This document shows, one piece after another, positions 11,401 to 25,300 of a stretch of DNA of 64,000 nucleotides. The DNA comes from Chrysemys picta bellii. Its lineage: Eukaryota > Chordata > Testudines > Emydidae. The position numbers and the translations under genes were made by a program. The stretch covers positions 14,551,441 to 14,615,440 of the forward strand of contig NC_088795.1 of assembly GCF_011386835.1 (NCBI RefSeq), read 5' to 3'. Positions within the stretch are counted from its first letter, which is position 1; each line of letters opens with the position of its first letter. The notes under the pieces are model-generated. The model made no database searches. It was not told the origin of the DNA and saw nothing but the letters and a program-made list of their open reading frames with translations.

Positions 11401-12500
11401 CTCTCCCCTTTTTGTTTAAAATAAAACAAAAACAACTCGTAGTTTTTGTAGCTTGTTCAACCAAATGATTGTGGATGTGCTCCAAAACTGGAACAGTTAG
11501 TGGAAGAATGGGATCTGCATGACTGTTCTAAAACAATGCCCCTCTCCTGAAACTGACACCATATAAAGGCAGAGATTTACCCATACTGAGTCAATTGCAG
11601 AATGAGGCCTAAATCTGGAAGTTGGAAGATGAAATAAAGTGCATATCTGTACCGGGCCCCTTCTGATAACACCTAACGAATTACTTTTCTGTAACATTTT
11701 GCCATGCAAATTTTTTATTCAGAAATAATTTGCATCCTGTTCTGCCACATTTCTCCCTCTCATCTCTGTCCTTTTTGTTGGCTGTCCCTCCTCCCACCTT
11801 GCTTTTCTTTTGACAAGTTCTCTTTTAAAAACACTTAACAGTACATTTCAAAGTTAGAAGTTACAAACTAGATTGATTTTTTTTTTTAAGGCCAGTTCTC
11901 CCTCCACTTTAAGTTTCTACTATAGAAAGTGTAAACAGTAGCTCATGCTTTGTTTGTATAATACTCATACCAGCTTTAAGTGTTAGTAGAAAGTCTGAAT
12001 CCATACCTGTAGTAACAGGAACTGCTTCTTTGGGTGCATTTGTGTATGCCTACATCGGTACTGGAACTAGGGCTGCTGCTACACTCCCTGCCTTGAAGTG
12101 GTTTCCATTTTATAGACCGGCTTTACCGTTTGGTTCAAGTGCTCGCAGCACCCCCACTATTAAAAAAAACATGTTCCAGTGCCCCTGAATGCAGCTAGAG
12201 CCGTGTGTAAATACATAGCAGAAGCCTAGGAAAGACGCTTCAGTGGTTTAAGACTGGCGATGGCTGAACTGGGATGGCAGGAGGCCTGGTTGGGTCTGTG
12301 GGGCAGGAGCCAAGATAGGGCTTAGCAAAGGGAATGTTTTAAAAGCTTTGCTCTAACGCGCAGCCTGATGCTAATGCCCTGACTGAAACCTGGCGGGTTT
12401 ACAGCCGCTTAACACCCTTTGTTTTTAGAAATCTGTTTCCTTATATAGAGACAGGGATTTACAGCGGCCGGGGGCAGAGCCTGACCTGCCATGGCCCCTA
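11401..12500. other. intergenic, SDAD1-NAAA; no gene seen
   Basis: Short T-runs and unique-looking sequence. I find no convincing exon, RNA gene or intact repeat here on either strand. Confidence 0.5.
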
Positions 12501-12502
12501 CT

Positions 12503-12623
12503 ACGGTGACCAGATGTCCTGTTTTTAAAGGGACAGTCCTGTTTTTGGGGACTTTTTCTTATATAGGTGCCTATTACCCCTCACCCCCATCCCGTGTTTT
12601 CACAGTTGCTGTCTGGTCCCCCT
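12503..12623. mobile_element. MITE of the agggtgaccaga family upstream of NAAA
   Basis: Ends acggtgaccagatgtcc and gctgtctggtccccct are the degenerate inverted ends of the same family as 10,329-10,450, here in reverse orientation. Its right edge is about 220 bp before the NAAA start codon, at the border of the CpG island. Confidence 0.7.
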
Positions 12624-12639
12624 AGCCCGACCCTCAGCG

Positions 12640-13330
12640 CTAAGCCAGCAGCCCCTGCTCCTTGCAGCCGCCGGGGGGAGCCGGAGCGCTACGCGGCGCG
12701 AGCTACCCGCCCGGCCGGCCCGCTCCAGAGCCCGCCGCGGCACCTGCTCCAGCCAGCGCCCCGGCCGGAAGCGGCGGGAGGCGGCCGCTCGGCCCCGCCC
12801 TGCCCCGGGGCCGCTCCCTGCACAGACCGGGCTGAGGGGCCATGGGCGCGGGCCGGGGCTGCGCGCTGCTGCTGCTGCTCTGGGGGGCGGCCCGGGCCGC
12901 GGCGGCGGCTCCCCCGCTGTGCAACGTGAGCCTGGAGCAGGAGCCGCGGCAGCGCTGGCTGCCCGCCCTGCGGCACTTCGACCCGGCCTTCCTGCGGGCG
13001 GCGCTGGCCCGGGTCATCGAGTGAGTGAGTGAGCGGGCGGGCTGGGGGGAGCAGCGCCCGTCCCCGCTGTCTGCCCCTCCCCCCCCAGGTCCCACACCCA
13101 GCCTGGGGCGCGGCTCGGGATCCCCCCCCCCCCCGCCTGCCTCCGTTTTTCCGAGGGCGCCCATCACCGTGGCGTCTGGCCGGTGGGCTCTGCCCAGCCC
13201 CGCTCCGGCGGGCGCCTGGAGCCAGCAGCGCGCCCCGAGGGCCCAGGGAGACCCCCAGCCCGGCACAGGTGTGAGTGCGGGCAGCCCTTGCTCTCCGCTC
13301 GCCTTCCCCAGCCGCTTCCTTTGCCTTGTG
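12640..13330 (+). promoter_or_regulatory. CpG island / NAAA promoter and exon 1
   Basis: Very G+C- and CpG-rich block (ccgcggcacc, gcggccgctcgg, ccccgccctgcccc, with GC-box-like runs) in otherwise A+T-rich DNA, covering NAAA exon 1. No TATA box is seen, so a dispersed CpG-type start is likely. The NAAA ATG sits in a good context (ggggccATGGgc). Confidence 0.75.
12842..13020 (+). CDS. NAAA: NAAA exon 1 (start codon, signal peptide)
   Basis: ATG at 12842 with G at +4; hydrophobic [11 protein letters not shown] core, then [10 protein letters not shown]. Donor ATCGA|gtgagt. Leaves two bases of an Asp codon. Confidence 0.95.
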
Positions 13331-16300
13331 TCTTGTCCGGGGCTTCTCAAAGTGGGGGTTATGAGCTGTCAGCCTCCACCCCAAGCCCCGCTTTGCCTCC
13401 AGCATTTATAATGGTGTTAAATATATAAAAAAGTGTTTTTAATTTATTGGGGGGGGGGGTCGCACTCAGAGGCTTGCTGTGTGAAAGGGGTCACCAGGAC
13501 AAAACTTTGGGAACCGCTGATCTTGTCCTCATCCGATCTCCCTGTGCCGGGACGGCACCTGCTGGATGGGACCAGAGCTGCTGTGGTGTTTCGAGCTTGC
13601 CCTGGGGCTCTGCCGGCTGAGTAGCTGCATTGGTAGCAGGCTTAGGGGCTGTGCAGCGGGGCCCTGGAAGGCCATGTTGCGAGTGGGTGAGGGGAGGATG
13701 GGCTCATACTTTGTGCACCTGGGAGGAAGGGGAGGTAGCTGTTTCTGGCCCCTAGGCTGGGCGAGGGCTGCACCAGCCGGTGTGTGCTCTGAGTGATGGT
13801 GGATTTTGCTAGCATCACGCCCCCAATGCTCAGACTTTATGTAAGTAGAGTGGATGTCACCCTAATAAATAGCAATTTTAAAACCCCCAATACCACGGTG
13901 ATAGCACGTTAGAAATGTATAAAATTAGGAGTTTGAGGGACCTAATGGTAGATGGAAAAAGCATTGCATCCTGTAAACCCTTAAGCACGTGCTTAACTTT
14001 CCATGAATCCTGCTGGACGCTGTGGGATTACTCATGTGGATAAATGTCTGTGGGATTGAGGGATAAGGTCGTGAGCCCTACAGGCAGCCTAGCACAAGTG
14101 TGGCTGTTAATTAATAATTGATAATGCAAAACAACTTTGTTTGGGACTGAGCAGCTGGGCAGTAAATCCAATAACTGGTTAACTTGTGAGCTGTAGATAC
14201 TGTTTATACCACTCTAATTGCCCACACCCATCTTCAAGGGAAGGATTAGCTTGATATTTTGGGTTTGTCTTTCAGTGAAACTGTACCTAAGTGGGTCCAT
14301 GCTGCCATTCGGCCAGTAGCAGAAGAACTGGAGTTTTTTATCCCGCAACCCTTTGCAGGAGAGATCCTGGGAATGTGCAAGGCACTGGGGATTAGTGTTG
14401 GAGATGGAATTCTCATCAATTTGGCCTATGAATTTTCTGCGTAAGTATCTCACTTATTCTGGGAAATAAACTCAGAATATTCCAATTTTAAGGAAGCGGA
14501 GGGGTGTGTCTCAATGCAAAAGGGCTATACATTATGATTGATTGAAGATAATAAATCTCTGATCTAATATATGAGATGGAATCAGACTGAATTTTGAGCG
14601 TATAAATCAATCAAGCAACATTAATGCTCTAATGGGGGGTGAGATGGTTCAGTGCAGTAATGTATATATTGAAACTAGGGCTGTTGATTAATCGCAATTA
14701 ACTCATGATTAACTCAAAACAATAGCAATGAAAAAAATTTATTGCAGTTAATCGCAGTGTTAAACAACAATAGAATACCAACTAAAATTTATTATTTATT
14801 TTGGATGTTTTTCTACATTTTCAAATATATCTATTTCAATTACAACACAATACAAAGTGTACAGTGCTCACTTTATATTATTTTTATTATAAATATTTGC
14901 ACCGTAAAAATGATAAAGAAATAATATTTTTCAGTTCACCTTATACAAGTACTGCAGTGCAATCTCTTTATCATGAAAGCGCAACTTACAAATGTAGGTT
15001 TTTTTGTTGACTGCACTCAAAAACAAAACAGTGTAAAACTTTAGAGCCTACAAGTCCACTCAGTCCTACTTCTTGTTCAGCCAATCGCTAAGAGAAATAA
15101 GTTTGTTTACATTTATGGGAGATAATGCTGGCCACTTCTTCATTACAATGTAACCTGAAAGCGAGAACAGGCATTCGCGTGGCACTGTTGTAGCCAGTGT
15201 CGCAATATATTTATGTGCCAGATGTGCTAAAGATTCATATGCATCTTTATGCTTCGGCCATCGTTCCAGAGGACATGCTTCCATGCTGATGATGCTTGTT
15301 AAAAAAAAATGCGTTAATTAAATTTGTGACTGAACTCCTTGGGGGAGAATTGTATGCCTCTTGCTCTGTTTTATCCGCATTCTGCCATATATTTCATGTG
15401 ATAGCTGTCTCGGATGATGACCTAGCACACGTTGTTCGTTTTAAGAACACTTTCACTGCAAATTTGACAAAATGCAAAGAAAATACCAATGTGACGTTTC
15501 TAAAGATAGCTACAGCATTCGACCCAAGGTTTAAGAATCTCAAGTGCCTTCCAAAATCTGAGAGGGACGAGGTGTGGAGCATGCTTTCAGAAGACTTAAA
15601 AGAGCAACACTCTGATGCGGAAACTACAAAACCCAAACCACCAAAAAAAATGTCACCAGCAGAAAGTTCATTTTCTGACTCATAATGTTGAAAATGATCA
15701 TGCGTCGGTCTACACTGCTTTGGATGGTTTATCAAGCAGAACCCATCATCCGCATGGGCGCATGTCCCCTGGAATGGTGGTTGAAGCATGAAGGGAAATA
15801 TGAATCTATAGTGTATCTGGCATGTAAATATCTTGCGACACTAGCTACAACAGTGCCATGCAAATGCCTGTTCTCACTTTCAGGTGACATTGTAACCAAG
15901 AAGCAGGCAGCATTATCTTCTGCAAATGTAAACACTTGTTTGTCTGAATGATTGGCTGAACAAGAAGTAGGACTGATTGGACTTGTAGATTCTAAAGTTT
16001 TACCTTGATTTATTTTTGAATGCAGGTTTTTTTTTGTACATAATTATACATTTGTAAGTTGCACTTTCATGATAAAGAAATTGCACTACAGTACTTGTAT
16101 TAGGTGAATGGAAAAATACTATTTCTTTTGTTTTTTACAGTGCAAATATTTGTAGTCAAAAATAAAGTGAGCACTGTACATTTTGTATTCTGTGTTGTAA
16201 TTGAAATCAATATATTTGAAAATGTAGAAAACGTCCAAAAATATTTAAATAAATGGTATTCTATTATTGTTTACAGCACGATTAATCGCAGTTAATTTTT

Positions 16301-19300
16301 TTAATCGCTTGACAGCCCTAATTGAAAAGTCAAAGCAAACTGGCAAGGAGCATCACTTCAAAAGCTCATTAGATCCTCAACAATTAAAAAGTAAATTAGA
16401 TTTGTTTAGTCATTTAGGCAGTAGGATTTCACTCAAAAAGCAGAAGTAAGGAGGATTTGTCTGCTCTGGGAAAATGAGTTCTATTCTGTTTTGTTTATTT
16501 TTAAAAAGTTGTTTAAGTATCACTTAGCTTCCAAGTGGAAACAAGTACATTTGTGTTTAAAACTGTCATGTTAGTTGATTGTGGTTATAGCCGCAACTTA
16601 CTTTTTGGCTTTGTCTACAGTGGGAAAATGAGGATAGTTCTCTTTCCTACTGTGGACGAAGCTTAAATGGGGAAAAAAGTTAACTTTTGTTTATTTTCAG
16701 TCAGTTAGTGCACGAGGAAACAGAAACAGCACTGCAGAGAAATGTTTAATTTAAAAAAAAAATGACTAAAATTTTTCATCTGGAAAAATTTGCTCTCCAT
16801 GTTTGGTTTTGACCCCTTTTCGTCACAGTAGCTGAATGTTGGGCTCACTCTAGGTGACACTGTCTCTTTGCAAGCATAACTATTTGATAAAACACTTATT
16901 TAAAGGCCAGATATAACCATGTGCAATGCACCTGCTGTGAGGTAGTCAGTGCCCTCTGCTAACAATGAAGCCATTAGGAGTTGAGGTTTCTCCGCACCAC
17001 ACTGGATTGGGCCCTAAAACATATGTGAGGTGGTGATGAAATAGCAACAGAAAGTTAATTTGTTGCTAATCATTTCTGTGATCTAAACATAATATATTTT
17101 ACATGTAATCCTGTAAAAACCGCCTGGGTGCTGTGTTTGGAATCCTAGAGTGCTGCATATTATGAAACAAGGGTGACATATTTTTTTCTTTATCAGTTTT
17201 CTTAGGCATCTATTCTCTTTTATGGAAACAGTCCGCCACTATTACCATAAGCAGTAGGTTATTACATAAGGTGTGTGTACCTTATTTAGACAGGGAAAAA
17301 TACTGCATTAACACATTCCTTCTAGTTCAGATCAAAGGTATCCTGAGTGTAACTGGGTGCAGTTCCATTGGAGTCCTTGGAGTTGCACCTGTTTAAAAAA
17401 GAGCTGAATATGGCTTTTAGAGTTGGGTATATGCTACTTTGGAGTGTGCTGTGATCTACAAGTGATGATCAAACGTTCAATAATCATTCAAGTGTTACTG
17501 CATGACACAGATGCCACTCACAGTGAACAAAATTCTATATTTTTTAATAGGAGATTTTTATTTTGTGATGTGTAAGTTATTTCTTAATGCTAATAAAGGC
17601 CAGATAGCTCTGGTTAATTACTTTCTAGCTCAGGGGTCGGCAACCTTTCAGAAGTGATGTGCCGAGTCTTCATTAATTCACTCTAATTTAAGGTTTCGCG
17701 TGCCAGTAATACATTTTAACGTTTTTAGAAGATCTCTTTCTATAAGTCTTTAATATATAACTAAACTATTGTTGTATGTAAAGTAAATAAGGTTTTTAAA
17801 ATGTTTAAGAAGCTTCATTTAAAATTAAATTAAAATGCAGAGTCCCCCGGACCGGTGGCCAGGACCGGGGCAGTGTGAGTGCCACTGAAAATCAGCTCGC
17901 GTGCCGCCTTCGGCACCCATGCCATAGGTTACCTATCCCTGTTCTAGCTGAAGAGTTGTCTGTTAAGAGTTAAAGACTGTCAGGTATGGTTTGCTATGAG
18001 GGAACATTATTATAGTGAGACCAATTGCTGTAATTAAGGTTATATAACAATTTGCCTTTCACACTCCTGTTTTCAGTTACTTATAACTTTATAACTTCTC
18101 TGAACTTTAGTTTTCAAGTAGGGGGAGAGTGGAAAAAATTATGTTTTCATCAGTATAAAAATGTTTTTGGAGGCTTTTTTTTCCCCTTTGTTTAAGTTTA
18201 AATGCTGCAACAGCTGATGTAAGGAAGCTGAAGTTGAAATTTGGTGGGGATATCTCTCTCATTAAAGGAAAGTATCTTAATGCTCTGTTATTCGACATTG
18301 GTGAGGCCTCATCTGGAATACTGTGTCCAGTTTTGGGCCCCACACTACAAGAAGGATGTGGAAAAATTGGAAAGAGTCCAGCGGAGGGCAACAAAAATGA
18401 TTAGGGGTCTGGAGCACATGACTTATGAGGAGAGGCTGAGGGAACTGGGATTGTTTAGTCTCCAGAAGAGAAGAATGAGGGGGGATTTGATAGCAGCCTT
18501 CAACTACCTGAAGGGGGGTTCCAAAGAGGATGGAGCTCGGCTGTTCTCAGTGGTGGCAGATGACAGAACAAGGAGCAATGGTCTCAAGTTGCAGTGGGGG
18601 AGGCCCAGGTTGGATATCAGGAAAAACTATTTCACTAGGAGGGTGGTGAAACACTGGAATGCGTTACCTAGGGAGGTGGTGGAGTCTCCTTCCTTGGAGG
18701 TTTTTAAGGCCCGGCTTGACAAAGCCCTGGCTGGGATGATTTAGCTGGGAATTGGTCCTGCTTTTAGCAGGGGGTTGGACTAGATGACCTCTTGAGGTTC
18801 CTTCCAACTCTGATATTCTATGATTCTATGAAAATTTATTTTGATTTGACCAAGTCTGAGCATTTGAAAATCACATTCTACATAAGTGCAGTGAGATTTT
18901 AGCTAAGAAATGCTAAACTTATAATATGCACTGCTAAAGGTCATGCTACAAATGCTTGAGTGGCAAATTTAGCAATCCAGTAACAATGAGCTGTGAATGC
19001 CCCAATCACTATTAGAGCTGGTTGTGAAATTTTTGACCCAACTCTTTGACAGACAATGCCAATTCATTAAAACGGAAATTGTTTGTGGGAAAGGGTTGGT
19101 TTCGACAGATATCTTGTGTCTCACAGTTTCTGGGAAAGTTTTGAAATTGTCGAAATGTCTTGTTTTGAAACATTTGAAATGAAAAATTTCCATTTTTCTG
19201 TTCAAAATGACTTTTCATTTAGAAATTTAAGTTAATTATAGTTTAAATATAAAACATTAAAAGGTTGAAATCAAAACAAAGCGTTTTGATTGACCTAAAC

Positions 19301-22300
19301 AGATATTTTTTTTTAATTGTCAGTTTGCAAAAACTTTTGAGACTGTAACTTTTTGTCCCAATTTGGGACAGGAAAATTTTCCCAAGACAGGAAAAATATT
19401 TCCCACCCAGCTCTATTCGCTATGTCTTGTAAGACAAAAAGCTGCACAACTCCTGGGATTAACTTCCATGGGCCTCATGATGAGTAAGGTAGGGCATTGC
19501 AGAGATGTTAAGTTGCACAGTTAAGTACTGAGGTCAGGCGCAGTTAGTGTTAAAAGGCTGCATGTGTAATTTGAACTCCTCTATTTTGTGTACATACATT
19601 GTAATACAGTCTTTCATTACATGATTAAATCCTGTTTCTTAAATAATATAATTTTTTTCTACAGCCATAAGTACATATAATTTATTAAAGTCTGATACAT
19701 TTATATCATTTTCATTGTCAATAATTCAATATATTTTTTTATTTTTGCCTTTAGAAAGTTGAGAACCAATATATAAAGCATGCATTTTAATATCGGGCCC
19801 AATCCTGCTATATTAAGGGTAATTATTGTTTTAGGCAAGGGAGAAGAGAGAGACCTAGCTAAGTTAATTCTTTTTAACTTGACCCCAGGCTTGTCAAGGT
19901 AAATGTAGATGCACCATTTATTTTATGGGCATAATTTTAGATTTTCCCCAACTTATTTTGTATCCAAAGAAACTGCTGAACTGGTTGATAATTTGCAGCG
20001 GACTGGGGATTGGTACCTTTAAGGTTAGTGAACGAAAGCAGCATGTTACCTGCTTGAAAAGATATTTTTATGGTTGGAGGAAACTGAGATGCCTACATAC
20101 CAAGAGTAGCACCTGACCTTTATAACTAGGAGTTATAGTGCTGGGTTCTAATTGTGTTTGTCCTATAAATAACTTTCATGGACTCTGTTGGTCTGTCAGA
20201 CAAGAGTACATAGTACTAGAGAATATTATAGATGTGTATCGAAGTCAATAAAAACAATTGTATGGCAATATGTACAGTATAGAAATGGTATATAATTAAA
20301 GATGGCATTGTAATATATATTCTGAAAGGGATGGAGAGAAGGTTGCAAACGCAACTTTTACTTTCACATCTGAATGTTTACATTGCTTTGTGGTCTCAAC
20401 ATGTTTTTTTTAAACTGTAGCTGTTTAACATTTGTATATGCAATGCCATAAGTGTTAATGACACTTTACAGAGAAAATAAAATTAAAGATTCAGTCACTG
20501 CTGTAAGAAATTTCCTGAAAAATTATTCAATATTGAAAAAATGTCTGTTTTGGGGTTTTTTAAATAGTTCCTTCTGCTTTTGTTTTCCAAGGTTCTGTAC
20601 CAGTATTGTTGCTCAAGATTTCAAGGGAAACATTTACCATGGTCGGAACATGGATTATGCTTTTGGAGATATTTTACGCAAGATTACAATTGACGTGCAG
20701 TTTATGCAAAATGGGCAGGTATGGTCTGTTTTTGGCATGGGTTGATGCTGTTTGCTGAGAATGGCACACAGGTCTGCATATCTTTAAGCAGCTGGATTTA
20801 GTGGATTGAATAACAAATCCACAGAGGAGAGCAAGAAAATAAGTAATAGAAATATTTGCTATTTAGAGTGCTTCTCCATCTGTCCAGGTTTATATAACAG
20901 AGCTTTGTATATCATTGTAGTATCTGAGCATTCCGGCCTCTCTCTCTAGGGCTATGGTGTAACTGTAGTTGAGTTATTCATTTTTGGGCACCACAATATC
21001 AGAGAGAAATTGAAAAACTGGACAGAATTCCTACTAAAACAAAATTGACCTGTGGCCAGGAGAGACCTACTTATAAGGAAATATTGAAAGAGCAAAATAT
21101 ATATTGGATAGTGAAGGGATGATACAAGTTTACAAATATTAGAATGGTAAAACTCCAAGAATGGAGAGGAATTATTTAAGGTGGTACATGGGGGTATAAC
21201 GAGTTTAATGGAAGGAAGTTAAGAAAAGGGGAACTCAGACTGAGATTAAGAAAAATCTTCTTGATTGTGCGATGTATTTGGCTGGAGAATAGTCTCCCAA
21301 GGAGACCAAATGCAGAGCACATTTAAAACATGATCAAAATATTTGAACACATACAGTAGAGTTCAGTTTTAGTGAGGAGAGGGATTGGAGAGCTGAACAG
21401 GTCATTTTCGTCTCTGATTTCTCTGATTCCTCCCTTTCAGCACTATCTTTTCCTTTTAAAAAATCTTATTGCATGGCTATCAGTCTGACAACTTCTGCAA
21501 ACATTACATGCACTGACCAATGTGTGTGTTTTAGTTTTTAATATTTTAAATGATGTATTTGCTGTTGCAGTCTCCTCATATCTGTTTATCTTAGAAATGG
21601 AGGATTCTGCCTCACAGTCAGATACTCGCTAACTTGAACAACATTTTAATAGCAATTGGGTTATCCTTAGCAATGCACTGCAATGGAATTTAATCTTCGC
21701 TTTTTTTAATCTTTAGTTTCCTTCTCCTTCAATCATGATGCAGATATTTTAATGTCATAATGTTATTGTGTTACCTTTTTCAAATGACATATGGTGGAAT
21801 CCAGTTATTTCTTTACTGGAAATCCACAGGTAAAATGTAAGATGCTGTTTTGGAACATTGTATTAAAAACATGTCTGTCCCATAATTGTAGAATGCTGTA
21901 CATCTTCTGATTTCAGGTAGCGTATAAGGGTACCACATTTATAGGCTATGTGGGCTTATGGACCGGACAGAGTCCACACAAGTTTACAATCTCTGGTGAC
22001 GAACGAAGTAAGTCAAGCTCACAACCATAGCACTGTCATACCAAAACATTTCAATAGTTTAACTTCTTAGTTGTAGTAGAACATTGTTCTTAAAGCGCTT
22101 TTGTCTAAGTGAGGTTGGAGCTATTACCTTATGCCTGACAACTCTCCTGCCAGTCTCCCTCCAACATGCTGGCCACTGAAGTGGGGTAGAGCACAACTTT
22201 CTGGCCTTCTGCCAACATAAGCACCTAGGGCCACCCCGCAGAGGAGAGATGTTTGGATGTCTACACAGCAGCATTTGAACTTCAAACAGCAGAAGCAGGA

Positions 22301-25300
22301 GATGGGGGGAATTCTGGGGAGGCAGCAGGAGGAGAATTTGTGGCCCTTTGAGGAGACACCACTGAGGAAAGGGAGACATGGGCTGAGGGAGAGAGACCAT
22401 CTTGTGCAGAGAGTCAAAAGCCTGGATCCCCTGGCCTGTTCCAGTATGGTGGGGCCCATGCATACAGGACAATGCAGGGGAAAAGAGGAGGAGAGAGGCA
22501 ATGGGAGCTGCAGCGGGGGGAAAGAAATGTTTGGAGACTGGATTAAGGGATGAGGGAAGACTGAGACCATTTGAGGGGTCATTGGAGAGAGAAGGGACAA
22601 TTGATGACAATGGAAAGACATTTGGGGGCAATGAAGGCAGAGGGGGCAATGCCCCTTTAAATTAGAGGCCATTCTGTCTTGGGGACCTGAGTTTAGATTA
22701 GAGCAGGGGTCGGCAACCTTTCAGAAGTGGTGTGCCAAGTCTTCATTTATTCACTCTGATTTAAGGTTTCACGTGCCAGTAATACATTTTAATGTTTTTA
22801 GAAGGTCTCTTTCTATAAGTCTATAATATATAACTAACCTATTGTTGTATGTAAAGTAAATAAGGGTTTTAAAATGTTTAAGAAGCTTCATTTTAAAATT
22901 AAATGGACCCGGGCAGTATGAGTGCCACTGAAAATCAGCTCGCGTGCTGCCTTTGACACACGTGCCATAGGTTGCCTACCCCTGGATTAGAGGATTGAGA
23001 GACATGTATAGAATGTTCAGACCTTGGATCCCAGTTTTTAAAGAAGCAAACCAATGTTTAATTATTTGGGGCGGGGGGGGCAAAAGGAGAATTAAGCATT
23101 GTAAATATTAGAGATGGGTCTGAGCCCCAGAGTTGAGAGGTAGTGTGATGTGGGTCAAGTTAGGGCACCCTTGTCCACCAGGAACTGGATTGAGATGATG
23201 ATCTTGCGTCATATACTCTTATAGGCTATGGATGAATGACCTTTGTCTCTACAAAGAACAATAGCACCTACAACAGTATGTCGGGAGCATGTATTACTGT
23301 TGTATAGAATAACATCTGCCGCTGGCTTGCTTTCTTGCCTACCTACTGCTGAACCATTGAGATAAAATTGAGGGAAGGGGTCATGAGACTGGAGGAGGTG
23401 ATGGCTCTAAATTAGCCTAAAAGTTATTTAAGTGATAGGAAGGACTCTTCCTGTTGACTTTCTCCTTTGTGTTTCTGGCCTGTGGATAATTTTAAACATG
23501 AATGTCAGTTTCTGTTCTGCTTAGTTTTCTTCAGCCAAACAGTCATCACTACTTTTTTAGCTGTGCTCCAGATTTCTGTCCAGCACTTTTTCATTCTTTG
23601 TAGAATTACAATACAAATAAATTATACAGGGAACATAAAAGTAGGAGCGTTTCCCCTAGAAGCTGTTAACAGTTTAGGCGTGGCTGGCTGAATTGTGACC
23701 CTGTCCGTAATGTATGTTACAAGACTCTGCCCTCTGTTACACAAACCTCAGCCTTTCTCTTGCCCAGTTTCTGCTATGAAGAAATAATGTTTATAAATGG
23801 AAAAGTCAGTGAGTCACCAACTGTAATGGAAAAGGAACTTTGGAAGTTTCTGACTGAAATTGCTAGTTCTGGTCTTTCCTGAGAGGCATCGAGTACTACT
23901 TGTGACAGTGCCCCTTAAAGTCACTCGATAATAAGTCTCCTACAGTGATTTTACTTTTGGGTTTTTGGTGTAGGTAAAGTGAGAAAAGACTAGTTGTCCC
24001 AAACTCTGTTGCAGTATTGGTCCCTGACGCAGTGGCTGTCGCATTGTAGCTACTTGGTGGGTCATTCTTCACCCAAGAGTTACTACAGCTGATGCTGAAG
24101 TTGGTAATCAGTGGCTGCCACTTTGATTCCCAATAGCAGCATGAATAGAGAATTTATTGTACTGGACTTTGGGGGTGAAGGGGAGAGGGAGAGGATTATA
24201 GAGATTGAAAACGGAGCTTGAGAGAAGAAGTGAAGGATGGTTAGATGGGGAGAGATGATGAAGATACACAGTATACGTATTGGTTGGCAGCAGGAATTGC
24301 TGCATGTGTAATAACACTTTCCCTTTCTTTTTGCAGATAAGGGAAGATGGTGGGAGAATGCAGTAGCTGCTTTCCTGAGTCGAAACGTCCCAGTCAGCTG
24401 GCTTGTCAGGGATGTACGTATGCAAAGTATTTGATCTTCTGTATCTTAGTAACATACCACAAGCTGTTTGAAGATGCAAACTATAATAATAATTTTGTCG
24501 TTCCATTTTACAATTCTATTAATAGTAGGATACCAAGGGAGAAAAAATAACTTTTTGAAGTGGTAATGAGAGTGGCCCATTTCAAACAGTTGACAAGAAG
24601 GTGTGAGTAACAGTAGGGGGAAATTAGTATGGGGGAAATTAGGTTTAGGTTTTGTAATGACCCAACCACCCCCAGTCTTTATTCAGGCCTAATGTGATGG
24701 TATCCAGTCTGCAAATTAATTCAAGTTCTGCAGTTTCACGTTGGAGTCTGTTTTTGAAGTTTTGTCAACTGTTTGAAATGGACCACTCTCATTACCACTT
24801 CAAAAGTTATTTTTCCTCCCTTGCTATCCTACTGTTAATTGAATTGTCTCGTTAGACTGACCTCACACTTGGTAAGGCAACTCCCATCTTTTCATGCATT
24901 TATACCTGCTCCTGTATTTTCCACTCCATGCATCTGATGAAGTGGGTTCTAGCCCACGAAATCTTATGCCCAAATAAATTTGTTAGTTTCTAAGGTGTCA
25001 CAAGGACTCCTCGTTGTTTTTGCTGATACAGACTAACACGGCTACCACTTTGAAACCTGAGTATACTAGGTTTCCGGAATTGCAGAGTTCTCCCCTATAG
25101 CTGATTATTGAACCCCCCATAGTAATAATTTTTTGAAATGCCAGGTACATCTTGTCCAAAAGCTAAAGAAAATGAACTGTCTGTAACCAAACTCCATCTT
25201 GCCATGTTATGTGGAATGAAGGTAGAAATGTACAGAAGGCTGCATAGGAAATATGTGCACGAAGCTCTAAGCAATTATTAGGATTTAGTGCACAGCTCCA

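Larger units (their letters stand above)
14676..16320 (+). mobile_element. hAT transposon with long inverted arms, NAAA intron 2
   Basis: Ends tagggctgttgattaatcgc and ttaatcgcttgacagcccta; flanks attgaaac (14,668-14,675) and attgaaaa (16,321-16,328) form an 8-bp hAT duplication (7/8). The centre (15,285-15,753) carries a transposase remnant. The left arm (14,676-15,284) is an inverted copy of the right arm (15,754-16,320), including the end of the transposase gene. Confidence 0.88.

Noticed and set aside
12567..13405. Several long open frames on both strands around NAAA exon 1 (for example minus-strand frames of 238 and 215 codons)
   Set aside because: They follow from the very G+C-rich CpG island, which lacks A/T-rich stop codons. 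Composition is Pro/Ala/Arg/Gly-rich and matches no protein I know; the real exon uses the + frame at 12,842.
22059..22672. Minus-strand frames of 196 and 182 codons in NAAA intron 4
   Set aside because: Pro/Ser/Leu-rich, two overlapping frames, no recognisable domain and no splice or promoter context; likely purine-bias effect of a G/A-rich intron segment.
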